Positions 1 to 6,500 of a stretch of DNA of 13,980 nucleotides are shown piece after piece. The stretch covers positions 1 through 13,980 of the forward strand of contig CAVCYP010000045.1 of the NCBI GenBank assembly GCA_963606545.1, written 5' to 3'. The DNA comes from UBA9732 sp963606545 (GTDB lineage Bacteria; Spirochaetota; Spirochaetia; Sphaerochaetales; Sphaerochaetaceae). The position numbers and the translations under genes were made by a program. Every line of letters starts with the position of its first letter. The first letter of the stretch is position 1. A model generated the notes under the pieces. The model ran no database searches. It saw nothing but the letters and a program-made list of their open reading frames with translations, and had not been told where the DNA came from.

Positions 1-385
1 TGAGAACTGGATTTGTGTAGAGCTTTTCCATCATCTCAGAGATGGTAAAGGATCTTCCAAAGCCTGCTGTGAGCTGAACAAACAGTTTTGCTCCTGTTTT
101 GTGGAATTCAGGCATCCATTCTTTAAGCTTTTTGTACATGCCCTTGTTCTTGTGAAGCCATTGACCAAACATTGGGTTATATACGGGTTGGCAGCCTGGA
201 AGTACAAGTCCACAGTTGTTTTGAGCCACTTTGAGGATGAACTGAGCCCCGTCTTTGTCAAAATGGTTTTTCTCCATCCATCCAAAAAGGTCTGTTCCTC
301 CCATACTGGTGAGAACTATTCTGTTCTTGATTTCGCACTTTCCAATTTTCCAGGGGGTAAATAGAGGATTAAGTCTGCTGTCCAT
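1..385 (-). CDS. Old yellow enzyme-like NADH:flavin oxidoreductase, N-terminal part (partial)
   Basis: The reading frame opens at the ATG at 385 and stays open to the window edge, giving 128 codons. The start has a strong Shine-Dalgarno AAAAAGGAG about six bases upstream. The N-terminus reads LFTPWKIGKCEIKNRIVLTS followed by MGG, which matches the first beta strand of the FMN-binding TIM barrel in the OYE / 2,4-dienoyl-CoA reductase / BaiCD-like family (typical form: LF.P..IG...LKNRIV..PM). Further on, GAQFILKVAQNNCGLVLPG and FHKTGAKLFVQLTAG fit the next two barrel strands, the second being the usual Q-L-x-x-x-G element. Members reduce activated C=C bonds with NAD(P)H in the cytoplasm; the substrate cannot be told from this fragment. 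It lies 33 bp downstream of recJ on the same strand and could be co-transcribed, though a weak promoter candidate exists at 406-434. The C-terminal part, including any Fe-S or NAD domain, is outside the window. Confidence 0.8.
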   Translation of the reverse strand, partial: MDSRLNPLFTPWKIGKCEIKNRIVLTSMGGTDLFGWMEKNHFDKDGAQFILKVAQNNCGLVLPGCQPVYNPMFGQWLHKNKGMYKKLKEWMPEFHKTGAKLFVQLTAGFGRSFTISEMMEKLYTNPVL

Positions 386-405
386 ATATTCTCCTTTTTG
401 TTCCT

Positions 406-434
406 ATTCTACAACAAATTAATGCCGTCGTAAA
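406..434 (-). promoter_or_regulatory. Candidate promoter for the flavin oxidoreductase gene
   Basis: On the minus strand, TTTACG (429-434) and TAGAAT (406-411) are separated by 17 bp, with the -10 about 20 bp before the ATG at 385. The -35 lies inside the last codons of recJ. The -10 is good and the -35 mediocre, so the downstream gene may instead be expressed only by read-through from recJ. Confidence 0.3.
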
Positions 435-2545
435 TCTTGAATTGTCAGCTGTATTGATTCCTGTTTCTTGTAATAGTTGCGCCCCATACGGAAGGCAACA
501 TCCACAATTTCTCCTTCATCAAACTCTTTTCCAAGTTTTGGTCCAGCTGACCAATAGACACTTGGCCACTGATAGGTACCAAAAGAGAGCATAAGGCGTA
601 GGTGGGCTGAGCCGGGGTCTTTGCTGTTCTGCATTGCCTGAATGCTCTGGATTCTAGCTCCTTCAATGAGGAAAGTAATTGGCTCGTTCTGTTCTCCGTA
701 AGGTTCAAAATTCTCAACTACTTTCATTATTTCCTGACTAAATTCATTTTCCCGTAAAATAGTGTCAATATTGAGAATCTCATTGTCCTCTGTGGAGGGG
801 CAGTCCATGTAGTCAAGGTCTTCAGAGATGCGAATACAAAGTTCATCCACTTTATCTATTGGAAGGGAGAAACCTCCGGCACAAGCGTGGCCACCAAAGT
901 CTAAGAATAAATCACTGTACTTTGCTAAGAAATCGTGACAGTTGAAATCTGTGTTGCTACGCATTGAGCCAATGGCTCTGAGATCTTCGGTTTGCGTTAT
1001 TACCATTGAAGGGCATTTGAAGAATTTTAAAAGGCGGGTAGCTATGATGCCGGTAATGCCACGAGAGATGGATTTTTCGTTTACAAGGACAAGCTTGGTG
1101 CCAAAGCTTTCATAGCTTTTTTTTGCTTTGCCTTGAATTCTATTCCAAGCATCTTCTCCAAGTTTTTTGCGTTCTTCATTCAAGGCTAGCAGCTGTTTTG
1201 CATAGTCTAGGGCTGTTTCTTGCTCTGTTGCTAGTAGCATCTCTATGGCAATATTTGGCTTTCCAAGTCTTCCAGAGGCATTCATTGGAGGCGATATTTG
1301 CCAGCCCACATCTGTGGTGGAAATCTTTTTGCCGAGTAGATTTATCAGCGCAAAGAAAGGCCTTATGGCTTGTCTTGGATTGGTTTCAAGAATTTTTAGG
1401 CCAGCTCTGACCAAAATGCGGTTTTCATCTGCCATTGGCATGAGGTCGCTGATGGTTCCTATTGCCACTAAATCAAGGAGTTCCTGATAATTCTTATATA
1501 GTAAGGGATTTGTTGCTCTTACGTAGGCGCAAAAGAGACCAAAGAGAGTGTCTAACTCACTTCTTACTTGGGTGTATCTTGCAAAACGGCTTACTGCATT
1601 TAGTGCAAACAAAGATTTGCCACGTACGCTTGGTAGGGCCTTTTCAAACTCTTCTCTAAGTGGAGCCACGTAAATATCCGCTTTTGGGAAGGCTTTTTGG
1701 AGCTGAACTAGTTCTTCGTCTTTGTCTAGCACGTAGATGGGCAGTCCGCTGGAGAGGAATTTGAGGAGGCGGCTGTTGCGCTCTGGGAGGACGCCGGGGA
1801 TGACTTCTTCTATGATGCGGTCAGTGATTTCTAGGTTTTCCACGCGGGCGGCTTCAATGACTACGGTGCCGTTGCCGGGATAGGCGTGAAGCAGCAAAAT
1901 TGGGGCGCGATAGAAGCGAGAAAGGGAGAAGCGGATGGCCCAGATGCATTTGGCTGCAACTCCAACGCCGGCTAGGTGCGCAAAGGGATAGCCACAGCCT
2001 TCTACTTTTGGGTCTATGATGGCGCTGGCTGGAGGGAGGACCTCGCCGGCTAGGTGATGGTCTGTGATTAGTACGTCCAGACCGTGGCTTTGGGCATAGT
2101 CTATCTCTTCAAAGCAGGAGATGCCACAGTCTACTGTAATGGCCAGTGTGACGCCGTCTTCTATGGCCTTTTTGATATTGTCTATGGTAACGCCATAGGG
2201 CTCGTCGCCCATTGGCACCGTGTAGGAGGCATCTAGGCCTAGTCGTCTAAGCTCTGTAATAAGCAGTGCTGTGCTTGTAATTCCGTCTACATCTCTGTCG
2301 CCAAAGACGCGCACCTTTTCTTGGTCTTCAATTGCCTGCTGAATTCTGTCACAGAAGGCTTCCATGTCTTCAAAGAGGAACGGGTTGTGCAAAAAAGATA
2401 TATCGTTCTCAAGATAGAACTTAACATCTTCAGGGGCCTTTACGCCTCTGCCGGCTAGAATTTTGGCGCACACCAAGTTTACGCCAAACCTCTCTTGTAG
2501 CGTTCTGATGTCATCGAACGCGGCTTGTCTGATTTTCCATTTCAT
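419..2545 (-). CDS. recJ: Single-stranded-DNA-specific exonuclease RecJ
   Basis: This 708-residue protein is a DHH-superfamily 5'-3' exonuclease acting on single-stranded DNA in recombinational and mismatch repair. Visible motifs in order are GDRDVDG (82-88, motif I), VDCGIS (138-143), the DHH signature TDHH (161-164), HLAGVGVAAK (190-199), LDLVAIGTISDLMP (357-370), NASGRLG (422-428), RGITGIIATRL (495-505) of DHHA1, and GGHACAGG (551-558); the remainder is the OB-like C-terminal domain. Two points are odd. Motif I has Arg between the two Asp where DYDVDG or DFDADG is usual. About 125 extra residues (roughly 208-335) separate HLAGVGV from LDLVAIGT, which explains the length above the roughly 570-580 of E. 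coli-type RecJ. The start at 2545 has only a weak GGTAG-like Shine-Dalgarno, but MKWKIRQ is a normal RecJ beginning. The metal-binding aspartates and DHH are intact, so activity is expected. Confidence 0.95.
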   Translation of the reverse strand: MKWKIRQAAFDDIRTLQERFGVNLVCAKILAGRGVKAPEDVKFYLENDISFLHNPFLFEDMEAFCDRIQQAIEDQEKVRVFGDRDVDGITSTALLITELRRLGLDASYTVPMGDEPYGVTIDNIKKAIEDGVTLAITVDCGISCFEEIDYAQSHGLDVLITDHHLAGEVLPPASAIIDPKVEGCGYPFAHLAGVGVAAKCIWAIRFSLSRFYRAPILLLHAYPGNGTVVIEAARVENLEITDRIIEEVIPGVLPERNSRLLKFLSSGLPIYVLDKDEELVQLQKAFPKADIYVAPLREEFEKALPSVRGKSLFALNAVSRFARYTQVRSELDTLFGLFCAYVRATNPLLYKNYQELLDLVAIGTISDLMPMADENRILVRAGLKILETNPRQAIRPFFALINLLGKKISTTDVGWQISPPMNASGRLGKPNIAIEMLLATEQETALDYAKQLLALNEERKKLGEDAWNRIQGKAKKSYESFGTKLVLVNEKSISRGITGIIATRLLKFFKCPSMVITQTEDLRAIGSMRSNTDFNCHDFLAKYSDLFLDFGGHACAGGFSLPIDKVDELCIRISEDLDYMDCPSTEDNEILNIDTILRENEFSQEIMKVVENFEPYGEQNEPITFLIEGARIQSIQAMQNSKDPGSAHLRLMLSFGTYQWPSVYWSAGPKLGKEFDEGEIVDVAFRMGRNYYKKQESIQLTIQDLRRH

Positions 2546-2610
2546 TTATATATACTACCAATAATTAAAATCACTTAAGATGGCCTTGCAACTTGACAGG
2601 TCCATCTAAA

Positions 2611-2639
2611 AGAATAAGAGATATTTAAGGGCGGTGCAA
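2611..2639 (-). promoter_or_regulatory. Probable recJ promoter
   Basis: On the minus strand TTGCAC (2634-2639) and TATTCT (2611-2616) are exactly 17 bp apart, predicting a transcript start near 2604 and a leader of about 60 nt. It lies downstream of the terminator at 2791-2830, as expected for an independently transcribed recJ. Confidence 0.45.
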
Positions 2640-2790
2640 TAGTTTTTTTATGGAATTTGCAGGCCCTAGGTCGCTTAGACCTTAACGCCAACAAGTAGTA
2701 AACACAGCTATACTTACAAGATTTTTATTGAAAACACCCTCAATGGTGATATAGGGTAAGTGCAAAACTCCAAAAGAGTCTAAAGGAGAT

Positions 2791-2830
2791 AAAAAATGCT
2801 GGCTTCTAAAATAGAGCCAGCATTTTTTTT
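2791..2830 (-). terminator. Rho-independent terminator (bidirectional by sequence) after the aconitase X operon
   Basis: A perfect stem pairs ATGCTGGCT (2796-2804) with AGCCAGCAT (2815-2823) around a 10-nt loop. It has six A before it and eight or so T after it on the plus strand, so both strands show a stem followed by a U tract. On the minus strand it lies about 100 bp after the small-subunit stop and closes the aconitase X transcript before recJ. A short plus-strand ORF with a strong Shine-Dalgarno overlaps it (see findings). Confidence 0.85.
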
Positions 2831-2847
2831 AGTCATTGCTTGATAAT

Positions 2848-2926
2848 GTCATCTTTTTTCACGATTTTGAGGCAAAAAAGATGACAAGTCATCTTTTTAA
2901 GCCCAAATTTGACTTGAAAAGATGAC
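2848..2926. repeat. Four alternating inverted copies of GTCATCTTTT
   Basis: The copies are GTCATCTTTTTT (2848-2859), its reverse complement (2874-2885), GTCATCTTTTT (2888-2898) and AAAAGATGAC (2917-2926). Copies 1 and 2 form a perfect 12-bp stem, 3 and 4 a 10-bp stem, and 2 and 3 form a near-continuous palindrome with a 2-nt centre. The array starts 1 bp after the aconitase X small-subunit stop codon, so it forms the 3' UTR of that mRNA. It may protect the 3' end, assist termination or bind a protein. Confidence 0.8.
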
Positions 2927-2927
2927 T

Positions 2928-3374
2928 TTATCTTTCAACCTCCACCGTGCCATCCTCATGAACGGTAATTTTATCGCCAGTTTGGACAAAATCAAGGAAT
3001 TCTTCTCCAAGATTATCCACTGTTGGCATGCTAGATTCTGTCCAGACGTCAGAAAGGATTGCACCAGCAGCAGCTAGTGAGTCTATAGGTTTGGAAAAAA
3101 GCAGGCATTTGGGCTGGCGGTTCATGCTGGCTGCGCAAAAGAGGACAAGTCCGCCCGTGGTGGAACCAATTGTCTGGGGCATGCAGAGTGCGGTGCCGGC
3201 CATTGGCTTGTTGTAGAGGTCCGGGTTGTTCTGGTCAGAGCACTTGCCGGTTTTGTCGCCAAACATCAGAGAGTGCTGATAAGAAGCAAGAGTGTTAAAT
3301 CCGTTTTTTGAAACCAGTGCAATAGCTTCTGTTGAGCCTTTTACTACGGCTCTGCCTTTAAATTCTTTTTTCAT
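2928..3374 (-). CDS. Aconitase X swivel-domain protein (DUF126, small subunit)
   Basis: This 148-residue protein matches the DUF126 / aconitase X swivel domain. It begins MKKEFKGRAVVKGSTEAIALVS and has the family elements SLMFGDKTGKCSD, MAGTALCMPQTIGSTTGG and KPIDSLAAAGAILSDVW. In family members this domain closes over the catalytic large subunit to form a dehydratase active site; here the two subunits are separate polypeptides, as in the archaeal phosphomevalonate dehydratase and many bacterial pairs. Its ATG overlaps the large-subunit TGA by four bases (ATGA at 3371-3374), and a very strong AGGAGG lies just upstream inside the large-subunit gene, so translation is probably coupled with near-equal stoichiometry. 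Length and motifs look complete. Known bacterial aconitase X enzymes dehydrate hydroxyprolines; the substrate here is not known. Confidence 0.9.
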   Translation of the reverse strand: MKKEFKGRAVVKGSTEAIALVSKNGFNTLASYQHSLMFGDKTGKCSDQNNPDLYNKPMAGTALCMPQTIGSTTGGLVLFCAASMNRQPKCLLFSKPIDSLAAAGAILSDVWTESSMPTVDNLGEEFLDFVQTGDKITVHEDGTVEVER

Positions 3375-4639
3375 CTCTTACCTCCTGTGATAATCTGTAG
3401 AAGCTCTTCTTCCTTGTAGAAGCGAGCCGATGTATAAGTTCTAAGTTTGTTGGAGCAAGTAATTACCGGCATTTTGCCACACATTGGGTTATTCATGTAC
3501 ATAAGTGGGCAAATATGGCTCAAAATCACACCCTGATTTTGTAGTTTCTTAGCCTCTGGAGTCTTTTTGAAGGCTTCCATGACGGCTGGGGCTGCTGTCA
3601 TGACAGTTGGAATTTCCACCTGAGCTTTACCGTTCTGTTTAAGAGCCTGGTCAAATCTAGTAGCCCAGGAGAACAGCTGTTCGCGTGAAAGATGTGGACA
3701 ACCAATGAAGGCAAGCTTTGGTTTTGCGTCCTTGTCCTTCCAAATAATTGGATAATTCTTTTCAACTCTTTCAAGCTCCGCGTCATCAATAACGTAAGTC
3801 TTGTATTCAGGCGTAAGCAAAGAACGGCCAAGGCGCTTGGCTTCTGGTGTGAGGTTTTCAATATGATAAAGACCAACGGCGCCGTTGGAAGCTGTTGCTG
3901 CACCAAAATCCTTAAGATAGGCCTTAGCATCATCGTTTAAAGTGTCATAATAAGTATCAAGCCCTACTATGTAGGGAACTTCTTCCATGACCTTCATTCC
4001 AATAGCGGAGCCTAAAAGCTGAGCTTCAGGTTTCTTTGTTGTCTTTACTTCAATCAGCCAAGTGGCCTTTCTGCCTTCGTCTGTGAGAAGGCCAAAGTAT
4101 GGAACACAACCTACAATTGAGCCAAACAAATCCAGAATTCCAGAGTTGCGGTTGACTCTTGCACCAAGTACGCTATTGGCGTAGACAACAGCAGAACTTT
4201 CTGCCCATGAAAGAATTTCTCCTTCCTTTGGGGTGTTGCCAACTTCTTCCATGTAGCAGGTACAGGTGTAAGCATCTGGAGAAAGAATTCCTAACTTCTC
4301 AAGTTGCTGATCATACTCTTTTTGCTTTGAGTACATGACCTTAAAGAAAACATTCTGAATAAAGTTACAAGGTACGCATTTTTCAAGTGGCATTGGGTCT
4401 ACAGTAAATTGCTGGCTTGAAACTGCACCCCCTGCAATCAATTTGTCCATCAATTCGTACACCGGCTTCATTACAGAAAGACCAAAAGAAGTTACCAAAT
4501 GGCCATATTTACTGGTAATGTCTACCATTTTCTGGGCGCCAAAAGTCTCTCCGTACATAATGAGAGTCTTCATGACTTTGGCTTTGATATCGCCCTCTTT
4601 TCCTTCCAAAATTCCTTTTTGTCGTTCAGTTAGAATCAT
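3371..4639 (-). CDS. Aconitase X catalytic subunit (DUF521, large subunit)
   Basis: The chosen ATG at 4639 gives 422 residues starting MILTERQKGILEGKEG, the normal family N-terminus, with AGAGGAAG as ribosome binding site. The frame is open 96 bases further upstream, but that extension would cross the promoter (4685-4713) and the neighbour's terminator, so it is rejected. Family signatures are TCTCYMEEVGN (125-135), WAESSAVVYANSVLGARVNR (145-164), GAATASNGAVGLYHIENLTP (246-265), GCPHLS (313-318) and a C-terminal ICPLMYMNN...TCSNKLRTYTSARFY segment. Conserved cysteines (126, 128, 314, 377, 395) are candidates for the iron-sulfur cluster ligands known in this family. The reaction is a dehydration of a hydroxylated carboxylate or phosphate substrate; characterised relatives act on cis- or trans-3-hydroxy-L-proline (bacteria) or 5-phosphomevalonate (archaea). 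No proline or isoprenoid gene is adjacent, so the substrate is open. It is the first gene of a two-gene operon. Confidence 0.9.
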   Translation of the reverse strand: MILTERQKGILEGKEGDIKAKVMKTLIMYGETFGAQKMVDITSKYGHLVTSFGLSVMKPVYELMDKLIAGGAVSSQQFTVDPMPLEKCVPCNFIQNVFFKVMYSKQKEYDQQLEKLGILSPDAYTCTCYMEEVGNTPKEGEILSWAESSAVVYANSVLGARVNRNSGILDLFGSIVGCVPYFGLLTDEGRKATWLIEVKTTKKPEAQLLGSAIGMKVMEEVPYIVGLDTYYDTLNDDAKAYLKDFGAATASNGAVGLYHIENLTPEAKRLGRSLLTPEYKTYVIDDAELERVEKNYPIIWKDKDAKPKLAFIGCPHLSREQLFSWATRFDQALKQNGKAQVEIPTVMTAAPAVMEAFKKTPEAKKLQNQGVILSHICPLMYMNNPMCGKMPVITCSNKLRTYTSARFYKEEELLQIITGGKR

Positions 4640-4684
4640 AGCTTCCTCTTGTTGTTGAGTCTTGTTAGTGAAATTACTTGATTT

Positions 4685-4713
4685 ATTGTAACGCAAAAAT
4701 ATAAGACTAACAA
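4685..4713 (-). promoter_or_regulatory. Promoter of the aconitase X operon
   Basis: On the minus strand TTGTTA (4708-4713) and TACAAT (4685-4690) are separated by exactly 17 bp. The predicted transcript start near 4678 gives a leader of about 40 nt before the ATG at 4639. The -35 overlaps the U tract of the terminator of the upstream gene, a compact gene boundary. The site supports the shorter start for the large subunit. Confidence 0.7.
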
Positions 4714-4767
4714 ATAAAAAAGAGAAAAGGGCCATGAGAGAATTTAGAGTTCCGTCTCACAGCCCTT
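4714..4767 (-). terminator. Rho-independent terminator of the solute-binding protein gene
   Basis: On the minus strand a 13-bp stem (4755-4767 with 4727-4739, two G-U pairs, 15-nt loop) is followed by TTTTCTCTTTTTT. It starts 45 bp after the stop codon at 4812 and separates this gene from the aconitase X operon. Confidence 0.85.
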
Positions 4768-4811
4768 AGTCTTGGGTTTATAAGTTGAAGCTAAAGCCCA
4801 ACCGGATCAAA

Positions 4812-6086
4812 TTAATTAGTCCAGAAATCCTTTAGAATCTGGATGGTTTCATCCACCGTCTTGTTTTCAAGCAACATATCAGAGATAGCAGTTGTATATA
4901 ATTTCATGTAATCTCTGAATTTAGGGTCATCAAGAGGGAAACTAAACAAGACAGTGTCCTCATCTTTCAAAGAAGCAAGCCCTACTTGATAATGTTCGTC
5001 ACCGTACATTGAACTGACTTCATAGACTTCCTTAACTACTGGAAGTGCGCCATAGAATTCACAAATTTGAGCATTCACGTTGGTAGAGAGCATAAAACTG
5101 ATAAACTCATAAGCCTCATCCTTATGCTCTGAATTAGCTGCAATTGCAAGGCCGGCAAAGCCATAATCAAGATATCTCTTGCCTGAAGAGCCAACTGGGA
5201 TATAAGCCACAGCAAACTGATCTTCATCAAGTACCTCAAAAATCATAGAAAGAGCATCTGGATCCTGGACTATGAAAGTGCATTCGCCGGAAATGAACTT
5301 CTCTACCTGATCATAGAAAGACCAATTAACGGCCTCCTCTGCACTACCATATTTATAAAGATCAAGATAGCTGTTAAGTGCAGCCCTTCCATCCTCAGTA
5401 TCAAGATAGAAAGAACCATCTGTAGTAGTATAGACATTCTCAGGGTCGATATTTTCTATTTCCCCAAGTAAAAGAGGATCTAGAATTCTAAGAGGGTTGG
5501 TACCTTTTAGGCCATAACCACAAGGTCCATCCCCTGATTGAGTAATTTTCACGCAAGTTTCATAGAATTCTTGCATTGTGGTAGGAATCTCAAGCCCATA
5601 TTCTTCAAGAATATCAGTTCTAACAATCAAGGCTTTGACGTACATGTACTGCATGATAAAGAAGTAAGAACCTGAACTATTAAAGGCTTTAGTTGCGGTA
5701 AAGGTAGCATCCAGCAATCTATCAGCAAGGTCACTTCCAAAAATATACTCATCCAGTGGAGCTAGTAAATTTTCATCTAGAAGTTTTGCAACCGACTGGT
5801 CTCTGATTTCGCAAATATCTATTTTTTCTCCATTTTCAAGCATTTTGCGAATAGTCTCTTCTGCCTCATTTTCAGCTGGAGAAATTAGATCAATATCAAT
5901 ATTTGGATGCTCCTTTTCAAAGTTTTCAATTGCTTGTTGCAGAATAAGAGTTCTCCCTTCGTTGGCCATTGCTTCAACAAAAGTCAGGTGCACCTTCTCA
6001 GTTTCACTCTTTTCAACAACAGATTGAGCAAAAAGTGGAAGCATAAAAACCAACACTAAAAATGCTAATAGAACTACCCGTTTCAT
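4812..6086 (-). CDS. Extracellular solute-binding protein, family 1 (sugar ABC-type)
   Basis: The 424-residue product has a Sec signal peptide (MKRVVLLAFLVLVFMLPLFA, cleavage predicted after residue 20 before QSV) and no lipobox cysteine, so it should be a soluble periplasmic protein and not a lipoprotein. The mature part fits the family-1 binding fold: LTFVEAMANEGRTLILQQAI and FEKEHPNIDIDLISP near the N-terminus, then DICEIRDQSVAKLLDENLLA with PLDEYI, a Gly-rich ligand-loop stretch, FAGLAIAANSEHKDEAYEFI and a C-terminal helix ending ILKDFWTN. The family captures sugars or oligosaccharides for ABC importers. No permease or ATPase lies next to it in the window; it is a monocistron between its own terminator (4714-4767) and a divergent control region. 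Start: ATG 6086 with GAGAGG eight bases upstream. The ligand is unknown. Confidence 0.88.
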   Translation of the reverse strand: MKRVVLLAFLVLVFMLPLFAQSVVEKSETEKVHLTFVEAMANEGRTLILQQAIENFEKEHPNIDIDLISPAENEAEETIRKMLENGEKIDICEIRDQSVAKLLDENLLAPLDEYIFGSDLADRLLDATFTATKAFNSSGSYFFIMQYMYVKALIVRTDILEEYGLEIPTTMQEFYETCVKITQSGDGPCGYGLKGTNPLRILDPLLLGEIENIDPENVYTTTDGSFYLDTEDGRAALNSYLDLYKYGSAEEAVNWSFYDQVEKFISGECTFIVQDPDALSMIFEVLDEDQFAVAYIPVGSSGKRYLDYGFAGLAIAANSEHKDEAYEFISFMLSTNVNAQICEFYGALPVVKEVYEVSSMYGDEHYQVGLASLKDEDTVLFSFPLDDPKFRDYMKLYTTAISDMLLENKTVDETIQILKDFWTN

Positions 6087-6174
6087 TTAGTACCTCTCAA
6101 TCTCAATAGACCATTCATTTAAATAAAGCTCTAACTCTGCGATTTTACCACACCAAATGAAAAGAAAAGAAGAG

Positions 6175-6236
6175 AATGTAAACCAGAATTACTAAAATTG
6201 GCATTTTCTTAACCAGTCTTTAACCATTTCTTAACC
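6175..6236 (-). promoter_or_regulatory. Control region of the solute-binding protein gene with three phased TTAACC boxes
   Basis: TTAACC occurs at 6209, 6220 and 6231 on the plus strand (GGTTAA three times on the minus strand), exactly 11 bp apart with 5-bp spacers. Tandem half-sites at one helical turn are the usual layout for OmpR/PhoB-type response regulators. On the minus strand a possible -10 TACATT (6175-6180) with a poor -35 (6198-6203) lies just downstream of the boxes, as expected for an activator-dependent promoter; another possible -10, TAAAAT, is at 6142-6147. The repeats are seen directly; the regulator and the promoter choice are inferred. Confidence 0.45.
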
Positions 6237-6253
6237 GTTTTTCGCTAGCCACC

Positions 6254-6282
6254 TTGACAGTTCCTTCTATCTTTTCTATTAT
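6254..6282 (+). promoter_or_regulatory. Near-consensus sigma-70 promoter for the riboswitch and NhaC-family gene
   Basis: TTGACA (6254-6259) is followed after 17 bp by TATTAT (6277-6282). The predicted transcript start near 6289 lies about 25 nt before the riboswitch P1 strand. A strong constitutive promoter followed by a riboswitch is the usual arrangement, with regulation left to the RNA. Confidence 0.85.
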
Positions 6283-6314
6283 GCAACAAAAATTACATAA
6301 AAATGCATTTTAAA

Positions 6315-6492
6315 GCATGATAGAGGCGCGACTGCAAAAAGTATTTGCTTTTCAAAGGCAATGGAAGCAAAAAAAGGTGTAGTTGCCGAGGGATTGAAGG
6401 GTCGCCTAACACTTCAATACCCGGGCCGTTGGGAAAATATCCTACGGACTGTCGCTCTTGCATAGAACTATGCAAAGCGGAGAGCTATCAGT
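6315..6492 (+). ncRNA. Lysine riboswitch (L box) aptamer
   Basis: The conserved lysine-riboswitch core is readable: GATAGAGGCGCGA (6319-6331), AGTA in the P2 internal loop (6340-6343), AAAGGTG then GCCGAGG (6374-6391), ACTGTCGCTC (6448-6457) and GGAGAGCTATC (6479-6489). The helices are visible. P1 pairs TGATAG (6318-6323) with CTATCA (6485-6490). P3 pairs ATTGAAG (6393-6399) with CTTCAAT (6412-6418). P4 pairs CCGT (6426-6429) with ACGG (6444-6447). P5 pairs TTGCATAG (6458-6465) with CTATGCAA (6468-6475). L-box RNAs bind free L-lysine and turn off lysine synthesis or uptake genes. Located in the leader of the NhaC-family gene. Confidence 0.95.
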
Positions 6493-6500
6493 GTCGCAAC

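Noticed and set aside
101..364. 87-codon plus-strand ORF and the 31-285 minus ORF
   Set aside because: Both are out-of-frame shadows of the flavin oxidoreductase, whose own frame matches its family well.
4640..4735. N-terminal extension of the aconitase X large subunit (open frame to an ATG at 4735)
   Set aside because: It would span the operon's promoter and the neighbouring terminator; the ATG at 4639 has a good Shine-Dalgarno and the family N-terminus.
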